Shown: positions 63,555 to 64,000 of the stretch, piece after piece
How the letters are laid out: each line of letters starts with the position of its first letter
Numbering within the stretch: position 1 is the stretch's first letter
NCBI GenBank assembly: GCA_963814165.1
Contig: CAWFBW010000001.1
Span: forward strand, 129,207-193,206
Source: DASRAA01 sp963814165
Lineage (GTDB): Bacteria > Acidobacteriota > Terriglobia > Terriglobales > Acidobacteriaceae
DNA: 64,000 nucleotides
Direction: 5' to 3'
The notes under the pieces: model-generated
Seen by the model: only the letters and a program-made list of their open reading frames with translations
What the model was told of the DNA's origin: nothing
Databases searched by the model: none
Translations under genes and position numbers: made by a program

Positions 63555-64000
63555 ATGAGAATCCTGGTTCTCGGCAGTGGTGGTCGCGAACATGCGATGG
63601 TGTGGAAGCTGCGGCAGTCGCCGCGCGTCCACAAGCTCTATTGCGCGCCGGGCAACGGAGGGATTTCCGCCGACGCAGAGTGTGCCGCTGTTGACCTCAA
63701 AAGTATCGACTCAATCGTCGCGTTGACGAACAAGCTGAATCCCGACATCACGGTCGTTGGCCCGGAGCTGCCTCTTACACTGGGCGTGGTGGACGAGTTT
63801 CAAGGGCGTGGATGGCCGATCTTTGGACCGACGCGCGCTGCCGCACAACTTGAGTCGAGCAAGAGTTCAGCCAAGGAATTCATGCAGCGCCACCGCATTC
63901 CTACGGCGCACTACGCCATCTGCACCCAGAAAGGCGAGCTGAAGGACGCACTCGCGCACTTCCACACGCCCGTGGTGGTGAAGGCTGACGGCCTCGCTGC
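63555..64000 (+). CDS. purD: Phosphoribosylamine-glycine ligase, 3' end outside window
   Basis: Second step of purine synthesis: joins glycine to phosphoribosylamine using ATP. ATG 63555 begins MRILVLGSGGREHAMVWKLR, the diagnostic PurD N-terminus; then YCAPGNGGISADAECAAVDL, PDITVVGPELPLTLGVVDEF, RAAAQLESSKSSAKEFMQRH and the start of the ATP-grasp domain TPVVVKADGLAA. The frame is open to the last base; about 148 of roughly 425 residues are present. Single-copy housekeeping gene. Confidence 0.97.
   Translation, partial: MRILVLGSGGREHAMVWKLRQSPRVHKLYCAPGNGGISADAECAAVDLKSIDSIVALTNKLNPDITVVGPELPLTLGVVDEFQGRGWPIFGPTRAAAQLESSKSSAKEFMQRHRIPTAHYAICTQKGELKDALAHFHTPVVVKADGLA

Noticed and set aside
1..64000. 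CRISPR arrays, tRNA, rRNA or riboswitches
   Set aside because: No regularly spaced direct repeats and no cloverleaf or known RNA core was recognised by eye; a covariance search was not possible.

Overview
The window reads as a chromosomal segment of a soil-type Acidobacteriota (Koribacter/Terriglobia-like) bacterium. This is an inference from gene content: two adjacent DUF507 genes, a Ser/Thr kinase fused to a TolB-like propeller, an ArsR/SRPBCC/VOC cassette, a fairly high GC content and several families of dispersed palindromic intergenic repeats. No rRNA or tRNA was seen to fix the taxonomy. Both ends cut through housekeeping genes: aspS on the left (5' end missing) and purD on the right (3' end missing).

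Layout. 0-10.5 kb: aspS, an outer-membrane beta-barrel gene with a small partner, a DHFR-like gene, an APC permease and a secreted GH2 exo-glucosaminidase-like enzyme. 10.9-50.6 kb: a large exopolysaccharide/glycoconjugate island holding at least six soluble or membrane-anchored glycosyltransferases, two polytopic GT-C enzymes, a pyruvyl transferase, two methyltransferases, a WecD/WecE-like amino-sugar pair, an O-antigen-ligase/Wzy-like protein, two AsnB-type amidotransferases (one broken) and a GDP-mannose/UDP-glucose dehydrogenase. 50.6-64 kb: a DMT exporter, a secreted protein of unknown role, an enoyl-CoA hydratase, the arsR cassette, a receptor-like kinase, an M28 peptidase, DUF507 twins, a universal stress protein, MntH and purD.

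Most notable is the co-directional block 15.2-24.6 kb: amidotransferase, polysaccharide-deacetylase-like protein, GNAT/FemAB-like acyltransferase, secreted beta-helix protein, fused E1 alpha-beta 2-oxoacid-dehydrogenase-like protein, lipoyl-E2-like protein and acyl carrier protein. I propose that it makes an acyl-ACP by thiamine/lipoate chemistry and uses it to re-acylate a de-acetylated sugar. The parts are recognisable but the combination in a polysaccharide locus is unusual. The second striking feature is a family of four large secreted beta-helix proteins (19.3, 24.7, 29.8 and 33.7 kb). Three are nearly identical over more than 1 kb, and a decayed IS21-type element lies between the last two.

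Sequence quality caveat: at least eleven genes, including housekeeping-type ones (mntH, a universal stress protein, DUF507), carry single-base frameshifts while keeping conserved protein sequence on both sides. This looks more like consensus indel error than biology. One stretch (14.1-17.1 kb) is especially dense in indels. Products are described as they would read with the indels repaired.
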